From: Ursus arctos | Taxonomy: Eukaryota; Chordata; Mammalia; Carnivora; Ursidae | Direction: 5' to 3' | Assembly (NCBI RefSeq): GCF_023065955.2 | Contig: NW_026622930.1 | Location: 24,219,449-24,283,448 of the forward strand | DNA: 64,000 bases | Part shown: piece by piece, positions 32,561 through 43,785 of the stretch | Position numbering within the stretch: position 1 is the first letter of the stretch | Layout: every line of letters begins with the position of its first letter | Made by a program: the position numbers and the translations under genes | Notes under the pieces: model-generated | Database searches by the model: none | Told to the model about the DNA's origin: nothing | The model's input: the letters and a program-made list of their open reading frames with translations, nothing else

Positions 32561-33534
32561 TCTGCTAACAGTGGTCTGACCCGAGACTCATCCAGGAAAA
32601 TGGAGTCAGGGAGTACAGGGCAGCCTTGTCCACATGCCGCCCCCTCCCCGGTGCATCAATCCCTGGGAGGTGCTTAGTGCTCACGACCACAATCTCATCC
32701 CTGCCGCCCCCTCACCCCACCCCTGCAGGCACAACCTTGGCACCTTGTGCCTCCACCCCACCGCCTCCCTATCACCTGGTGGTATTTTTATTTGTAACAA
32801 TAGCAACCATTCTTGAGTTCGTGGGTGCCAGATCCAGGCTGGCCGTTGAGTCCTTGGCCTATGGAAATTCGCTTAATCCTGACCACTGCCCCGATCTGCA
32901 CAGGAGGAAACCGGACCTAAGAGAGGCCCAGCAAGTAGCCGGGGAACACACAGCTGGTAAGTCATGACACTGACATCACACCCCATGGGCCCGTGAGTTG
33001 TTGGGCAGCAGGGAAACCCCTGTTCGATCGCCAGCCCCTCGCATGAAGCTTCCTTCACAGGAGGCACTCCGTAAGGATTTGTTGAATGAATGGTGGGCAT
33101 TTTCTTGTTTGCCAGAGGGGGTGCCCATAGCTGAGGCTGGGAGGCATCAATGAGCTTGCACCACGGTAAGCTTCGAGTGGAAGCTGCTGCCGGTGCTTCT
33201 CAGATGTGACTGCCAGCCGGAGCCAGCTGGGGATCTGATCAACACGAAGACCCTGAATCAGCTGGGCCTTCTGACTGGCTCCCCATTACTGGCCACGCTG
33301 ATCACACTTAGTGCCCCCAAAATGAGCAGCGGGTCAGCTGAGCTGGTCTGGGTCCACGATCAGCCTTTCACTTTCTACTTACGGGCAGTGAGCTGAAAAC
33401 TGGCCCGCTGCCCCCAGCACAGAGCCCCTCCTTAGCACACACTGGTACACACACTAGTACACACCCTAGTCCCTCCTCCCCCCAGCCCCAATCCCAACAT
33501 CAGTCCCATGATAGGAAGTCCCTGAGCAGTCCCA

Positions 33535-33715
33535 GCCTTGTCTATACTGCACAGGCACCTGAGGAGTTTTACAAATAACTGATGGGGGTGGGGGAGGGTA
33601 AGGTCCTACTTCCTGGAGACTACTAGAATTCGGCTGGGGTGTGGCCTGGGCATCTGGATTTGAAAAGCTCCCAGAGGCTGCCCCACACGTGCTGCCAAGG
33701 CTAGAGGGCCAGGGC
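33535..33715 (+). repeat. MER20-like DNA transposon fragment
   Basis: Carries GCACCTGAGGAGTTTTACAA, then GGGTGTGGCCTGGGCATCTGG, TTTGAAAAGCTCCCAGAGG and GTGCTGCCAAGGCTAGA, following MER20-type order. Similar but weaker text is at 33190-33330. Confidence 0.65.
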
Positions 33716-34109
33716 AGTGGGGGTGCCTGAGGGCAGTAGCGGGAGCAAGGCGGTTTCCCGAAGTTTGCTGTTCGCCTGATGCCGGGTGTAAGATTAAGGA
33801 TCCTGGTGAGGGTGGGGCCGACAGTCAATACTCCAGATTCCTCTCTGGCTCCCCACCCCCTGGCTGTGTGGCTCTGAACAGGGGCGAGGCTTGGGACAGG
33901 CTGGGGAGAGCCTGTTTGCCAAATACTCTGCAGGGTGTGTCCTTAGGGAGGGGCTCTGTGCTGGGTGCAGCGGGGCGGGGGCGGCAGCCCGGAGCAGGCC
34001 GGTTTGGTACCACTGTTAAGTACAAAGTGAAAGGCTGACCTTGAACCAGGGCCAGCCCAGCTGGCCCTGTCCTCACTCCTGGAACTGCATGTTTCCCCTG
34101 CAGTAACAA

Positions 34110-34300
34110 TCTTACGATTACTGTGTCTCGAGCACCTGCCACGTGGGGCCACTGTACGAGATACTTCATACATCACGGCACGATAATCTTTAAGAGGAGA
34201 TAGTAACGTAACACATGAGGACACAAAGCCCAGAGAGGTTATCTAACTTGCTAGGATCACACAGAAATCAACTGGATCCAGACCCAAAGCCATGATATTT
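34110..34300 (+). repeat. MIR
   Basis: Carries TACTGTGTCTCGAGCACCTG, 'AGAGGTTATCTAACTTGCTAGG' and ATCACACAGAAATCAACTGG. Confidence 0.75.
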
Positions 34301-34761
34301 CCGTCCCACCATGATGCCTCTACTTTTGCTCTGTCCTTCGCTGGCCCCTCTCGGCCCATCCAAGCCCAAGCTGCACCATATGCCAAGGCTGGGCTCAAAT
34401 CTCAACTCGCCGGAAGTTCCGTTTCTAGTGAGGCCTTGGAGAGCTCCTGGGTCTGCTCTGTAGGCGGCCTCAGGCAGCCGGCCGCACCCCCTGTGCTGCT
34501 GCTTTCCCCGGGAGTCCCGTCTCCAGTCTCCTGGCTCAGCTCTGACGGCTCCAGGGCCCGAAGCTCATGTGTCTCTCTGCAGGCCCTGGGCCTTCGTTAG
34601 TGTTCGGTGCTGCCGGGGCGGTGCTAGGGTGAGGCAAGGGAGATGCCCACGGTGCAGAACTTCAGAAGGTGCTAGTGCTGGGGGTTGTGCAAACGTTCGC
34701 GCCGGCTGCAGCTGGCAGAATGCAGATGCACGTGCTATCGTGGGTGAGCTCAGAAGTCTGG

Positions 34762-35069
34762 AAATACGGTGACAGATGGTAACCAGACTCATCGTGGGGA
34801 TCATTTCATAATGTATAAAAATGTTGAATCACTATGATGTACACCTGAAACTAACACTATATGTCAATTATACTTCAATTAAAAAAAAAAAAAAAAAAAC
34901 CCAGGGGCGCCTGGGTGGCTCAGTCGGTTAAGCATCTGACTCTTGATTTCTGCCCAGGTCGTGCTCTCAGGGTTGTGAAATCGAGCCCCATGTTGGGCTC
35001 TGCATTCATCCGGGAGTCTGCTTGAGAATCTTTCTCTCCTTCTGCCCTCCCTCATCTTGCTCTCTCAAA

Positions 35070-35108
<39 letters not shown>

Positions 35109-35125
35109 ATCCTAAAAAAATAAAG
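34762..35125 (+). mobile_element. 5'-truncated L1 tail with a CAN-SINE in its A-tail
   Basis: 34762-34901 is an L1 3' end (ATACGGTGACAGATGGTAAC, CACCTGAAACTAACACTATA, poly-A). At 34904 a CAN-SINE begins (GGGGCGCCTGGGTGGCTCAG) and ends in a long AAAT repeat near 35115. GAAGTCTGG at 34753-34761 recurs at 35125-35133 and looks like the L1 target-site duplication. Confidence 0.85.
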
Positions 35126-35132
35126 AAGTCTG

Positions 35133-35319
35133 GGGTGCCTGGGTGTCTTAGTTAACTGTCTGCCTTCGGCTCAGGTCATGATCTCAGGATCCTGGGATTG
35201 AGTCCTGAGTCAGGCTCCCTGCTCAGCACGGAGTCTGCTTCTCTCTCTCCCTCTGCCCCTTCTCCTCACTCGTGCTCTTTCTCTCTCTAATAAATAAATA
35301 AAATCTTTACAAAAAAAAA
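35133..35319 (+). mobile_element. CAN-SINE, second in the pile
   Basis: GGGTGCCTGGGTGTCTTAG head, CT-rich body, AATAAATAAATAAAATCTTT tail. Flanked by AAGTCTG at 35126-35132 and 35320-35326. Confidence 0.95.
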
Positions 35320-35326
35320 AAGTCTG

Positions 35327-35512
35327 GGCACCTGGGTGGCCCAGTTGCTTAAGCGTCTGCCTTCGGCTCAGCTCATGATCCCAGGGTCCTGGAATCAAGC
35401 CCCACAGTGGGCTCTCTGCTCAGCAGGGAGCCTGCTTCTCCCCCTGCCTGCTGCTCTGCCTACTTGTGCTCTGTGTGTGTGTCAAATAAATAAATAAAAT
35501 CTTAAAAAAAAA
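35327..35512 (+). mobile_element. CAN-SINE, third in the pile
   Basis: GGCACCTGGGTGGCCCAGTTG head, CT-rich body, CAAATAAATAAATAAAATCTT tail. It shares the flanking AAGTCTG (35320-35326 and 35513-35519). Confidence 0.95.
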
Positions 35513-35720
35513 AAGTCTGAAGGTGAGTCACCAAACAGGTAATCCACTTCTGAGAACTCTCTGCTAGTGTGCCTGGGTGTTGGGGTGAACTTAACTAGTA
35601 TATATGCCTGTATCAACACTTCTGTTCTCAGCTAGTAGCTTAATATTAAGGACACTTGCCCTACACAAAGGAGGCTAAACCCAAAGATTATCAAAGTGTT
35701 AATCTTTAAAATAAAAGTAG

Positions 35721-35953
35721 GGGGCACCTGGGTGGCTAGGTCGGTTAAGCGTCTGCCTTCAGCTCAGGTCATGATCCCAGGGTCCTGGGATTGAGCCCCG
35801 CTATTGCATCGGGCTGCTCAGTGGGGAGGCTGCTGATCCGTCTCCTCCCCCAATCGTGCTCTCTCTCTCTATCTCTGTTGCTATCTCTATCTCTCTCTCT
35901 CAAATAAATAAAATATTTTTTAAAAAATAAAGAAGAAAATAAAATAAAAAAGT
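35721..35953 (+). mobile_element. CAN-SINE
   Basis: GGGGCACCTGGGTGGCTAGG head, (CTAT/CTCT)-rich body, CTCAAATAAATAAAATATT and a long A-rich tail. AAAAGTAG recurs on both sides. Confidence 0.95.
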
Positions 35954-38181
35954 AGAAGCAAGTAGGACTTATCACCCTGCCCAGACTTACATGCCCAACT
36001 TTGGATAAGACCTAGTGAGACCCACGCTACCAAAGGCGTGACTGACTAGTTGATGGTCATTGCTACCCTCCCACGAGAATATCAGCAGAGACCATGTCCG
36101 TTTTATTTACCACCCTACAACTAGGTCAGCACCTGGGACATAATTGTTTGTTATTCTGAAGTGACAATGACAATGTCTTGGCTAAGCTTCAGCAGTCATG
36201 AAAACTTTTAGGAGAAGTAGAAATGATCAGGCTTTGAGAAGAATACAAATTTGGGGGGAGCGAGGAGGAGGAGTGACAAACGGAGCAGTGAAGACCCCAG
36301 GTTTGAGGATTTTTAAAGTTCTCCCAAAGTGGGAACTGCCGTGGGACTGCCGTGTGCTGTCAGTGCCTGTTGGCTCACTTCTGACCCTGGGGGCCCAGAG
36401 CCCTTTTCAATTAAGAACAAACAAACAAATGAACTCAGAACATCAGTGTGCCAGACATTTACCACCGAGTGGGAGCTCCCGCGCTGCCTTGGCCCCTGCA
36501 CCTGGTGGGGCCAGGAAGCCGGTCCCGTCACCGTGGCCCAACCTGCTGGCACAACCAGCGACAGTAGTAGCTCCTAGCTAAAGGCTTCACAGTGGAACCC
36601 ATGCCCCGAAAACGCTTCACGAATGAAAGCAGCCTAGACTGTGATGCACAACTTCCAAATACATCTCGACTCGACGAGGATCACCTGAAAGGCTTTGGAA
36701 AAGGTTTTCTTTCCCCTTCAAGGTGTTCTGGTCCCCAGGTTCGCCGGAGCGTGAAAACTACCAGTGAGAGCCCGCCGTCTACCCCATGCCTGAACTTGGT
36801 GGTCAGCGGTGGGAACCCTGGGATGTTTGTTTTGGTGGTTCACTGCCTTTCCTCCGTGTGTGTTGCTTCAGTGAACACTCATTTGCATTTCCTGAGTAGC
36901 CCAGTCCCGAGCCAGAAGCCCTGGAGCCTTGCTGGAGAGCAGAGGGGAGCCCGAATGAAACACTGGCTAGGACCCCTAGGCCTCCAGGAACCGTTTGTCA
37001 AATTTGATTCACGGCCCATGGACGGTGCAACTTTTTTTATTTGTGGGCATCTTTAAGTGTCTTCTCTCCCTGTGACTTTGGGACAGATTATGAATTTGTA
37101 CAAGGGACGGGGAAAGATGGGTGACTGCCAGCCAGCTGCCGTGGGGGGGTTAGGGTTTGCCACCCACAGGTAGTCGCGGCTCATGGCTTCTCAGCCTGGA
37201 CCCAGGAGCTGCCACGCAACCAAAAGCCCCAAAAGGATGGTGGGCTCCAGGCTGAGGGCTCCCATCTGCCCCCGCAGTGGTGAAAGGCTTTTGGGGGGGG
37301 TTGAAAAACAGATGCCCACCTGTTACAGAGACCGCTACCAGAAGAAGCGAGCCCACCTCCCAGTCCCTGAAATTCTGAGAGAAGGTGAGTTAGGAACACT
37401 GAAGGCCGCTCTTTTCACTCCTGCCCTCCAGCTGCTTGTTGGGAAGGACCGGCTCCCGCACTCAGGCCGCTGCGGGATCCTGCTTCCAGGTTTCAGGCCC
37501 CCCTTCCCTTCCTAACGGCTCCCACCCACTCGCTGCGTTAACTTCCTGCTCCACAGGCTTCTCTCGCTCTTGCTCATCTTCTCCAGCTGCCGTAATTTGA
37601 GGCAGGAGCCATACAGACTGTTCTTCCAAGCAATTCTCTAATGGCTTGCATAACCATCCTTGGGGCGGGGAGCGGGGAGCCACGTGCTCTAAGAATCAAG
37701 CAGGAATTCTGAGTGGAAGAGGCCAGAGTGGTCACAGGACACCAGGGACCCACAGGATGCCTCCTTCCGGGGAACCAAAGGCTGGGTTCATATTTGCTGT
37801 CTTCCCTGTAGTTGGAAATGAGATTTTGGTAGAAGATAGTCTTCATTATTCCAAGCAAATGACAACCCCCGGGGGGTTGGTTGCTGGGTGTGTGCGCAAG
37901 GGGACTGGCTCGCTGCGTGGAGCAGTTTCAAAACACTGTAGAGGCCTCCCTGTTCCTCACCTCACTGTAATCTCGGGATGCCAAGGGGGCAGCAAGGATC
38001 CCTCCCTCCTCTGATAAAGGAAACTGAGGTTGCAGAGATAAAGACTGCTTCCAGCTGCCCCTTTCTCCCGCCCTTCCGCTTGTACTGTATCGTCCAGGCG
38101 GACCTCTCTTCCTTCCAGAGCACCTGCTAGTGGTTCCTGGAAGCCTGGGACCAGAACAAAGTCCCCAGAAAGCAGGACCTC

Positions 38182-38359
38182 GGGGCGCCTGCGTGACTCA
38201 GTTGGTTGAGCCTTCGGCTCAGGTCGTGATCCTGGGGTCCTGAGATCGAGCCCCACATTGGGCTCCCTGTTCAGTGCAGAGCCTGCTTCTCCTTCTCCCT
38301 CTATCCTTCCCCTTGTTCATGCTCTCTCTCTAATAAATAAATAAAATCTTAAAAAAAAA
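38182..38359 (+). mobile_element. CAN-SINE
   Basis: GGGGCGCCTGCGTGACTCAG head, CT-rich body, TAATAAATAAATAAAATCTT tail. The 13-base duplication AAAGYAGGACCTC lies at 38169-38181 and 38360-38372 with one mismatch. Confidence 0.96.
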
Positions 38360-38869
38360 AAAGTAGGACCTCATTTACATGGTTTGTGCCCATGTACCTT
38401 AAAAACAATGTTAAGTCAACCAAAAGCCTCCTTCTAACACTCGCAGAAACATCTTCCCTGGTGGGGCGGGGGGAGGAATCTGGACTGGAATGCAAGCTAA
38501 TTGACATGCCCTCCAACATATACGACCAGTTATCCTTCAGTTCCAATGAAAGGAGGGAGCTGTTTGCAAATGACTGAGTAGGAAGGGCGTGATTTGATTT
38601 AACCCCAAACGATTCTCCTGTGGGGCTCATAATTCTTTGAGAGCAGGCTTTTATATGGGAATTGGCAAGTCCACGTTAGCTGCAGCCAGGAGATCACAAG
38701 AAAAGCAAAACCAATATGGACTGGCAAAATGCTTCCCTTCGAGCTACAGAGAAGTTAAAAATCCGACACAACGCTTTCAAATTAAGCACTAGGGACCTAC
38801 TTTGTAGGTAGACACCCCAGGTTGTTTTAAATCTGCTCACCTGTAACACAGCTAGAGATCTTTCAAATA

Positions 38870-39030
38870 GTGAGGACTGGGAAGAACCGTGGGAAGAACA
38901 AATTCCGATCCTTCGTTATTCAGCCAGGAGTGATGCCTAGAGAGGCTCACTGATTTACCCAAAGCCACCCAGTTTATGAGGAACAGAGAGGACAGGGGCA
39001 TGCAGGTCTTTAGACCCCGCTGCACCAGGC
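38870..39030 (+). repeat. MIR fragment
   Basis: AGAGAGGCTCACTGATTTACC then CAAAGCCACCCAGTTTATGAG is a decayed MIR 3' core. Confidence 0.6.
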
Positions 39031-39769
39031 TACAGTCTGCCGTGATGCCATCCACGGGGTGGATCAAACAGGAGTCCTAGGCGGACAAGGATTTCCCCGT
39101 ACAGGGATCAGGCCAAGGGGCCGGGGCCACAAACCCAAAAAACCGACTCCCCTTAATCTCTCAAGATCCACTTTGTGTGGTCTGCCTCTCTGGATGCCAC
39201 TTCTTCTGGGAAGATGGTTCTCGATTTCAGGAGGGGCCCTCCCTAGCTATCTTGACATTTCATTTAAGTAGACTTAGAAAATTGTGTAGGACGGAAATAA
39301 TGCTGTAAGAATTAGACTCCGACAACCCTCTAGGCCTTTACCTTGGGAAAAGCTTTTATTTTTCCAGTGTCTTAAAAATCGGGGGAGTGGCAGTTGGACT
39401 GGCCTTGGGGAGCAGGGAAGAGCAGAGCATTAGGAATCTACTCTAAGAAGCACGGAGGGAGGCCTGGAGTTGCCCTTGCTAAGGACCTCTGTGGTAGGAA
39501 GAACTTCATTTAATGTGGCATTAGTTTATCCAGAAGACAACTGTAGTTTCGACATTTGTAAAAGTGTCAGATCTGAAGAAAGAAATCATTGGATTGTATC
39601 CGACTCTCAGTCCTCCCAACCTACCCAATGTAAACCTCCAAGACACCAGGGAACACTGGACTATGCGTTTGCCTTAAGATAGCCTGCATTTCAAGTTCAT
39701 ACAGTTCAGTATCTAATCCCAACATTCCCAAGTGACCTGAGTACATATATTCGAAACTTAATTCAAATG

Positions 39770-40128
39770 CAGCTGAGCCCTGAACAACATGGGGCTTAGG
39801 GTTCCCCACTCACCCCCCCCCACCCCCACCCCCCTGCCGCACTGCCCTCGCAGTCAAAAATCCAAGCATAGGTTTGGACTCCTTAAAACCTTAAATACTA
39901 AAAAGCCTATTGTTGACCAGAAGACTTACCAGAACGAAACGGTCGAATAACACCTGTTTTATACGTTCTATGTATGATACACTGCATTCTTAAAATGACC
40001 TAAGCTGGAGGAAAGGAAAAGTTATGAAAACCGTAAGGAAGCGACATGTGTAGCACTGTACCGTCCTTCTCAACAGATATCCATGGAGAAGTGGTCCCTT
40101 CAGACCCATGCTGTTCAAGGGTCGACTG
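39770..40128. mobile_element. Tigger/pogo-like non-autonomous DNA transposon
   Basis: Left end CAGCTGAGCCCTGAACAACAT; right end, reverse-complemented, CAGTCGACCCTTGAACAGCAT. These are near-identical terminal inverted repeats of about 24 bases. The internal text 'CCTATTGTTGACCAGAAGAC' and 'ATGATACACTGCATTCTTA' is typical of an abundant old mammalian family of this kind. There is no transposase. Confidence 0.75.
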
Positions 40129-40204
40129 TCCTACTCTAGATTTCCCTTCGTTTTTTCAAGCACTTATAAAGCAAAAAGGCCGAATAGTTTTCAAGTAAGG
40201 GACT

Positions 40205-40210
40205 TTTATT
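40205..40210 (-). terminator. CIPC: Candidate poly(A) signal of CIPC
   Basis: AATAAA on the - strand, the first canonical hexamer I find after the CIPC stop codon. A second AATAAA lies at 39360-39355. The resulting gene span of about 20 kb fits the human gene. Confidence 0.5.
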
Positions 40211-41829
40211 TTTCTCTGACATTTCACAGTCAATTTCTACAAAACTTCATACTTCCTCAAAAGAATTCACATTTGGTAAATAAATCTCTACCCTAAAGAA
40301 GTCATAGCAGGAAAAACACTTCAATATATGCACTAGAGTTACTTTTCTGTTGAAGGAATCATAGTAAAGTCAGACAATACTATAATCAATAAAAAGCCAC
40401 GAGTGTAATAAATTACAAATGTTATTAAACTCCGTTCCCATAACCAGTTCCATCAGCAGCTTTTTCTAGACTTGTCTCACCCCCGCCAACAAAATCGCAA
40501 AAGTTCTCTTTAAGTGTTGGTCTGAACTAAGAATCGCCTCTCACTTCCAGAAAACAGTGGCTCTGCCACGGTACTTCCTACCAGATCGAATCATGCCCGC
40601 TAAGACCATCGCTACTTACAGCCTCGTGCAACCCACGGAGCTCCTTCTGGTCTACTCCGAGGTTCCTCCATTTGCCGATCTGGCGTCTGGCCCCGAGTGT
40701 CTGGGAGCCTCAGTGGACCTCTTCTTCCAAGAACTAGCTTCCCTATTTGGCTTCATCTGCTCACAGCTCCACGAGGGAAAGAACACCCATGCTAACAGCC
40801 TAGAGAGACTTCCAGCACGAAGTCACACGATGAGAGAGGAGCCGGGAGGTGCTGCTTCCCCTGCCACTCAGCAGTGTGGATCAATGGTGGCTTTCATCAT
40901 CTTTTACCATAACAGGAAGGGAAATGCAAATCTTAATCTAGGAAGAAGAGTCCAAGAGGCTGATAGTTCCACAGAGGGTTTTTCCGATGGAATAAATTTG
41001 GTTCTCAGCAAGTATGTTCAGATTTTTGACGCTCAGTAAGACTCATGACTGGCGCCCGGGCTGTTCTGAGTGCACCTGTCTTTGTAGCTTTGCTGCCAAA
41101 TACTTGCTGCCAAAAAGGAAGCTTCCCAGCATGGTGTGCAGAGCAGAGCTGTCGTAGCACCACACACATTCAGGGCAGGCAGAGGGAGTGGGCCAAGAGG
41201 AGAATATTCAAAGGAGCTGAGAGTCTGCTTAAAGACACATTTGCTGGGATTTTGAAACTCCTTCAGAAAGCACATGGCAGATCATCATTCTGCACTGATC
41301 AGAGAGTGCAGAGATTTTACCAAGCCAGGTCTGAATTGGTCATATCTAAATCATACATGTTTAATAACAAAGTGGGGGCGATCTGAAGCCCGGAAATCTA
41401 AAAACCATGTGACAGTTGTAACTACCAGGTAAATGTGAGCATTAACTTCTGGCCTTGGTGAAACTTCCAGAGCATTTTTCTTTGCAGAAAAGGTGAAACT
41501 GGTCATACAGAATTTCTTATTAAGGTAATTTGTACGGAGATTTTCAAGAGGATGACATTTTTTAATGAGATAAAAAGTCTGAAATGGTACTACTCAGAAA
41601 TCCCATTTACCTTTACCATGAAGCTCAACGAATCGGTATCATCTGGAAATTGGACCACACTCTCCATTTCTAGACGAACTTCAAATAACCAAACCCACAC
41701 CTCTGGCTTTGCTGCCGACATCCAGTGCACGAAGGAAACGCAGAAGACTCTGCCCCGCCAGTGCTCCATGGCACTGTGACATGCGACAAATGAAAACTTT
41801 GGACAGGCAAAGAAAATCAGTACGAAGGA

Positions 41830-41869
41830 TGGTTTCCAACGTTTTGGGCTGGTTTCCAACGTTTTGGGC
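41830..41869. repeat. Perfect 20-bp tandem duplication in the CIPC 3'UTR
   Basis: TGGTTTCCAACGTTTTGGGC occurs twice head to tail without a mismatch. Confidence 0.97.
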
Positions 41870-42891
41870 ACTTCAACGTCATGACCTCAGGATGATTTTA
41901 ATTCAAAGTTGATCAAGCTTAGTGATCACTCCTTTCCTCTTTTACAAAAACAAAAGGGGATTAAAAAGGTGGCAGCAGGGTTAACTTACATTCTCAGAAG
42001 CCACAAAGCTATCTTTTGAGATTTTCACACATAAAACAGGTTGCATTGTTTCGAGAGAGGGGGGAAAAGCATAAATTTCCAGAATCCTCCAACTCCCAAC
42101 CAAGAGATGCTGGCCATGTCTACTTTCTTCAGAGTCTAAGTCAAAAAAGCAATTCAGCAATTATAATTCCAGATGGTACTGAATCCATTCCATACTTTAC
42201 AAATCTGAAGTATTTTGCCTACCAGTTTAAGTGAAGAGAAATCTGGCTTGTGATTAAAGTGTAAGAGTTCAATGGTGCCACCCTCTCCCCTTGACTTTCC
42301 AGTTCAGGAAGCCAGAGCGTCACATGATGAAGCGCTTGCGACCTCGGCCCAACCTGTGCCCGCGGCACTTTAGTGTTTGCCCAGATGGCGCGATGCCTTG
42401 TGGAACGAATGCAAGCATGCCTCCTCTCTCTCTGTGACTAAGACATTCAAGGGAAGCTCCACAAAGGGATCCTTCTGTCACCTACTCCCTGGCTTGACAG
42501 GTGTCACTCTGCGTGCTCCTCCCTATCACCCACTGTACCCTTGATCACAGTGAGTGTGTGGGATGGTGGGAGGTGACAGCCCCAAGAGCCCCACACAACC
42601 ATCTCTCCTGCTTCGCCCCGTGACCCATCTAAGCACCTGCAGGCTAAGGAAAGGGGACTCGAGGGCGCTCCGCATCTGAGGTCCTCAGAGGCACGGGGCC
42701 GCATGTAAACTGTGTACAGACCACAGGTTAAGACAGTGGCCAGGTACTGGCATGTGGCTTCCTAAGTGAACTGCCCAAGAGTTTTAAGTGTGGAAGGAAA
42801 AGCTCTTACATAAGCTTTGGGAAACAGGATTTAGAAACAGCCAAAGAGTTAAAAAGAACCACTCAAGTAACAGGAAAATCTGCTCTCTGGG

Positions 42892-43785
42892 TTACATGTC
42901 TGGAGGGTCGGAGAATGCTTCTAGGTCACTGCCCGTATGCCTAGACCCCGAGGTTAAAGACGCCTGCAGCTTGGCCCAGGCCTGAGGAGCCCTGCTCTTG
43001 GTGGCTTCGATGAACAGCTGGGTCTGCTCCTTAAGCTGGTCTAGCTCCACCTGAGTCGCCTGGTTCTGGCGAATCAACTCCTTGGTTTTCAGCGTGATCT
43101 CCAGCAGACCGGACTTGTGCAGGACGACCAGGGTATTCTGAAAGCGCCTATGCTTGCTCTGCCGCTGCTCTGCGAAGAGCTCGGGGCTGCGGCAGAGGTG
43201 CTCGGCGGCCCACAGGGGCGAGCTGTAGCTGGCCGCCAGCGGCGAGAGCGGAGAGCTGCTCTCTAGGCCGTGCAGCGTGCTGTCTGACGCACAGACAGGA
43301 CTGGCGGGGGAGGCAAAGGTCAGGCTGGGGGCTTTAGCCACGTGGCTGCTGGACACCGGCTGAAGGGACTGTGGACTCCCACCGGCCACCAAGGAGGGCA
43401 CGCCCTGCAGAGCGGAGTCCTCGGCAAGCTTGGCCCCGGGGGGTGCCGGCGCCGGGGGGCTGGGGGGCACGGCGCCAGGCTTGGTCGGCTCACTGGAAGA
43501 CAGGCTCGGCTCAAGTCTCTCGGCACAGACTTTCTTTTGCATCCCGCTTTCTCCTCTTTCTTCTGGGCTGAGGGAAAGGCCCCTTTTGCCTGGGTGGGGG
43601 GCTATTTTGGTGTAAGAATTTAGAATGGGCAAGTAGTTCCTGGAGTCCGACTTCTTGTCGCCGGCGTGACACGGGCTCACGGGAGACGGCACGGGTGGAT
43701 GAAGGAACAGGAGCTGCGGCTGCGCCGAGATCACTTCGAAGGAGGGCTGGACGGTCCACGACTGGAGCTGGGATGAGCTGCTGCC
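42892..43785 (-). CDS. CIPC: CIPC last coding exon (residues 103-399)
   Basis: The acceptor CTTTGTGTGCAG precedes GGCAGCAGCTCATCCCAG (phase 0). Encodes the conserved block around [12 protein letters not shown], the Pro/Ser-rich middle and the helical C-terminus including [18 protein letters not shown]. An apparent upstream GTG in the same frame is intron sequence, not a start. Confidence 0.97.
   Translation of the reverse strand, partial: GSSSSQLQSWTVQPSFEVISAQPQLLFLHPPVPSPVSPCHAGDKKSDSRNYLPILNSYTKIAPHPGKRGLSLSPEERGESGMQKKVCAERLEPSLSSSEPTKPGAVPPSPPAPAPPGAKLAEDSALQGVPSLVAGGSPQSLQPVSSSHVAKAPSLTFASPASPVCASDSTLHGLESSSPLSPLAASYSSPLWAAEHLCRSPELFAEQRQSKHRRFQNTLVVLHKSGLLEITLKTKELIRQNQATQVELDQLKEQTQLFIEATKSRAPQAWAKLQASLTSGSRHTGSDLEAFSDPPDM

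Larger units (their letters stand above)
26516..40190. other. Intergenic interval between convergent ZDHHC22 and CIPC
   Basis: I find no recognisable protein. The interval holds L2, MIR and MER20-like repeats, a pile of L1 and SINE insertions, an orphan CpG island (about 32.0-32.56 kb), CTCF-like motifs at 29.7 kb and a DNA transposon near 39.8-40.1 kb. Stretches such as 30.5-31.9, 36.0-38.1 and 38.4-39.7 kb hold no repeat or exon I can name. Confidence 0.7.
40190..42891 (-). other. CIPC: CIPC 3'UTR (inferred)
   Basis: Non-repetitive, AT-moderate sequence with no further splice-supported exon; long 3'UTRs are usual for this gene. It contains a perfect tandem duplication of a 20-mer at 41830-41869. 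A 160-codon opening on the opposite strand (40557-41039) is not a recognised protein. Confidence 0.6.

Noticed and set aside
32140..32677. Open frames of 125 and 146 codons in the orphan CpG island
   Set aside because: Present on both strands with compositional Arg/Pro/Gly bias; a promoter or enhancer is a better reading than a gene.
40557..41039. 160-codon + frame opposite the CIPC 3'UTR
   Set aside because: No recognisable protein, no CpG-island promoter, and it lies antisense to a well-explained 3'UTR. Conservation of codon pattern would be needed to revive it.
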